This document shows, piece after piece, positions 62,492 through 64,000 of a stretch of 64,000 bases of DNA. Every line of letters begins with the position of its first letter. Position 1 is the first letter of the stretch. The notes below the pieces were generated by a model. It was not told where the DNA came from. It saw only the letters and a list, made by a program, of their open reading frames with translations, and made no database searches. The position numbers and the translations under genes are program-made. The stretch comes from Promethearchaeota archaeon (GTDB lineage Archaea > Asgardarchaeota > Lokiarchaeia > Sigynarchaeales > SOKP01): positions 1-64,000 of the forward strand of contig JAUWBH010000006.1 in NCBI GenBank assembly GCA_030605085.1. The letters run 5' to 3'.

Positions 62492-63253
62492 TTAAATTGA
62501 AAACAAATTTAAGAATTCTTCAATAAGGTTAGACACATCATCCCTATTTACTTTAAAATATGCCTTATGCTTTAAACTATTATAAGGGCTCCGAATTTTT
62601 CTCAGCAATTTTTCTTGATGTTTATTAATTATACCCTTTATTTCAGCTTCGCTGCGTTCTAAGACAGATTCCATTCTTCCTAAATCAACTGGAATAGTTT
62701 TGCCTCTCAATTTTATTAACATTTCTATAAGAGCTAATAACGGATTTAACGCAAGATCTCCTTTATTGTATTGAAGAAATATATTTCTCGAATTGATAAA
62801 TGCAATAGCAGCTTGATTAAAATCCCCGATTTCTCGTAACTTTTCCCCAAGATTCAAATAGCTAATCGCTGCATGAAGAGGATCATTAATCGTTAAATAT
62901 TTCTCTATTGCTTTCTTATAACTTGCTATTGATTTTTCAATTTCTCCCTCATTAGAATAAAATCTCCCAAAATTATGGAACATTTCAGGGGGAATTTCTA
63001 ATCCATGTTCTTTAGATTCTGATTCATATTCTATAAATAAAGATTTAACTTTATTAAAATCATTTAAGGTTAAGTAAACATCTATTAAATATTTAATAGT
63101 ATCTAACTTTTTAATAATAAGGTGTTCATCAGCAAAATATTCATAACATTTTTTTAATATTTTCTCAGCTTCTTTTTCCCTACTCTGAGTTAAATATTTT
63201 TTAACCTTTTCTAATTCTTGTTCATATTTATAAGTTTTATTGAATCTAGACAT
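62492..63253 (-). CDS. TPR-type helical repeat protein
   Basis: The 253-residue protein is built of TPR-like helix pairs (residues ~15-175; FGRFYSNEGEIEKSIASYKKA, LGEKLREIGDFNQAAIAF). The C-terminal ~60 residues are basic. It has no enzyme motif or membrane helix, so it is probably a scaffold. ATG at 63253 is used. Confidence 0.7.
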   Translation of the reverse strand: MSRFNKTYKYEQELEKVKKYLTQSREKEAEKILKKCYEYFADEHLIIKKLDTIKYLIDVYLTLNDFNKVKSLFIEYESESKEHGLEIPPEMFHNFGRFYSNEGEIEKSIASYKKAIEKYLTINDPLHAAISYLNLGEKLREIGDFNQAAIAFINSRNIFLQYNKGDLALNPLLALIEMLIKLRGKTIPVDLGRMESVLERSEAEIKGIINKHQEKLLRKIRSPYNSLKHKAYFKVNRDDVSNLIEEFLNLFSI

Positions 63254-63363
63254 AATTAATTAAAATAACCATTTTTTAGCTTTTCTTCTTTATCTTCAGT
63301 TCGCGTATATGCATATGAAAAATTTGATAAATCACTTATTATCTTCAAGTGGAGTTGGTAATT

Positions 63364-64000
63364 TTACTTCATGGAATTTTCCATCACCAGGGATGTTGAC
63401 TCTCTATTAAAAAGATTTATATAATTATGGTATATAATAATGTAATTTTGTTTGTAAAAATATTCACTTTCTAATACTTTAGGGTAAAATTTAATAATAT
63501 CTTCAGCAATTTCTCTAGTTATCAACATTCTTCTTTCTGAATTTCCTTTAATCAATTTATTTTTGATACCTTCTTCGTCTAATTCAAACCACCAAGGTAA
63601 TTCAATAAAAATAATATCAGAATTATATCTAAAATTGAGTCCACATAAGTATAAGGTACAGACAATCTGTTGCAATTCTCTTATGATATTATTCCAATTC
63701 TTTTTGATATTCTCATCATCACTTATAAAATTACTGTTTCTTTTCTTAATACTTTTATAAGCAAAAAACATTACATCTGTTTTGAATGTCAATAAACAAT
63801 TTATACGTGAATTAAAACCGCCATCTTTATAAATTCCACTTAACAAATCTGCTTTTGTTATCATTATTGAATTTCTTTTTATAATTATCTTTTGTCTTGA
63901 AGTTATATTTTTAAGGTTCACTATAAATTTTACTGGCATTGAATTGCTACTAAGCGAATTTTCCCAGATATTTAATAAATCTTTGATATCATTAAGTAAA
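63364..64000 (-). CDS. Unknown protein, 5' end beyond the window
   Basis: The frame stays open from the TAA at 63364 to the right edge, and the in-frame ATG at 63939 is not preceded by a stop, so the start is probably outside (codons reading LLNDIKDLLNIWENSL precede it). The visible ~212 residues are a soluble, basic protein rich in Ile, Lys and Asn with no recognised motif. Confidence 0.55.
   Translation of the reverse strand, partial: LLNDIKDLLNIWENSLSSNSMPVKFIVNLKNITSRQKIIIKRNSIMITKADLLSGIYKDGGFNSRINCLLTFKTDVMFFAYKSIKKRNSNFISDDENIKKNWNNIIRELQQIVCTLYLCGLNFRYNSDIIFIELPWWFELDEEGIKNKLIKGNSERRMLITREIAEDIIKFYPKVLESEYFYKQNYIIIYHNYINLFNRESTSLVMENSMK

Noticed and set aside
1..64000. Global reassignment of TAG to a sense codon (pyrrolysine)
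   Set aside because: At least four frames end sensibly in TAG (15064, 18104, 52800, 54564), one paralogue pair uses TAG and TGA at the same place, and no pyl genes lie in the window. The three in-frame TAGs are kept as separate findings only.
1..64000. tRNA or rRNA genes
   Set aside because: No GTTCRANYC-type arm with matching acceptor stem was seen by eye; a tRNA scan would be decisive.

Overview
The window looks like chromosomal DNA of an AT-rich archaeon, most likely an Asgard-type (Loki/Promethearchaeia-like) genome recovered from the environment. The evidence is TFB (TFIIB-like) genes with archaeal zinc ribbons and cyclin boxes, TATA-like promoters, Shine-Dalgarno motifs upstream of several genes, many small zinc-ribbon and HTH proteins, HEAT/LRR and TPR proteins, huge PKD/LamG-like/TSP3 surface proteins, an orphan archaeal-type CRISPR array and an ORF-less group II intron. 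The exact lineage is inference; no rRNA or tRNA gene was seen.

Layout. 1-4.3 kb is a minus-strand pyrimidine operon (pyrG, a small zinc/Asp-tail protein, carA, carB running off the edge). 4.7-9.8 kb holds a membrane protein and two crotonase-family paralogues separated by a 2.1 kb DDE insertion sequence with 15-bp terminal inverted repeats, plus the stub of a third copy. 10.0-10.5 kb is an 8-repeat CRISPR array without cas genes. 10.8-20.6 kb is rearranged: a regulator, small ORFs, a chimera joining a TFB N-terminus to the C-terminal half of a surface beta-propeller/FN3-like protein, a second TFB stub, a run of small membrane proteins (several with zinc ribbons) enclosed by ~120-bp inverted repeats, a TnpB stub, an RT-less group II intron and a pseudogene copy of a phospholipase C-like gene. 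20.7-39.6 kb is a cell-surface region: a HEAT/LRR protein, the phospholipase C-like gene (interrupted by one in-frame TAG) and a 5,025-residue surface protein.

39.7-47.6 kb carries an HTH regulator behind three palindromic iterons, a TOPRIM protein, the parent of the beta-propeller chimera (interrupted by one TAA), a TPR/zinc-ribbon protein and a zinc-ribbon protein interrupted by TAG. 48.0-51.5 kb is an accessory cluster: three paralogous proteins with an N-terminal Cys4 finger and long Lys/Glu-rich repeats around a ParB-like gene, followed by an RHH regulator. 51.6-57.2 kb has a beta-helix surface protein, a full-length TFB whose start codon appears to be ATA, and TFB-like or unknown proteins. 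57.4-64 kb has an RHH regulator with an iterated operator, a possible structured RNA, a nucleotide/DNA-repair group (thymidylate kinase, radical SAM enzyme, endonuclease IV-like protein), a trpB 3' fragment, a TPR protein and an unknown protein running off the end.

Themes. Genes are often duplicated and partly decayed (TFB, crotonase, phospholipase C, beta-propeller, TnpB, trpB). Four otherwise intact reading frames contain one in-frame stop (three TAG, one TAA), and three genes have a frame open through a ribosome-binding site but only ATC/ATA where the start should be. These are either assembly errors, decay, or real unusual decoding, and they are the observations most worth testing. The 48-51 kb cluster is the best candidate for an undescribed system.
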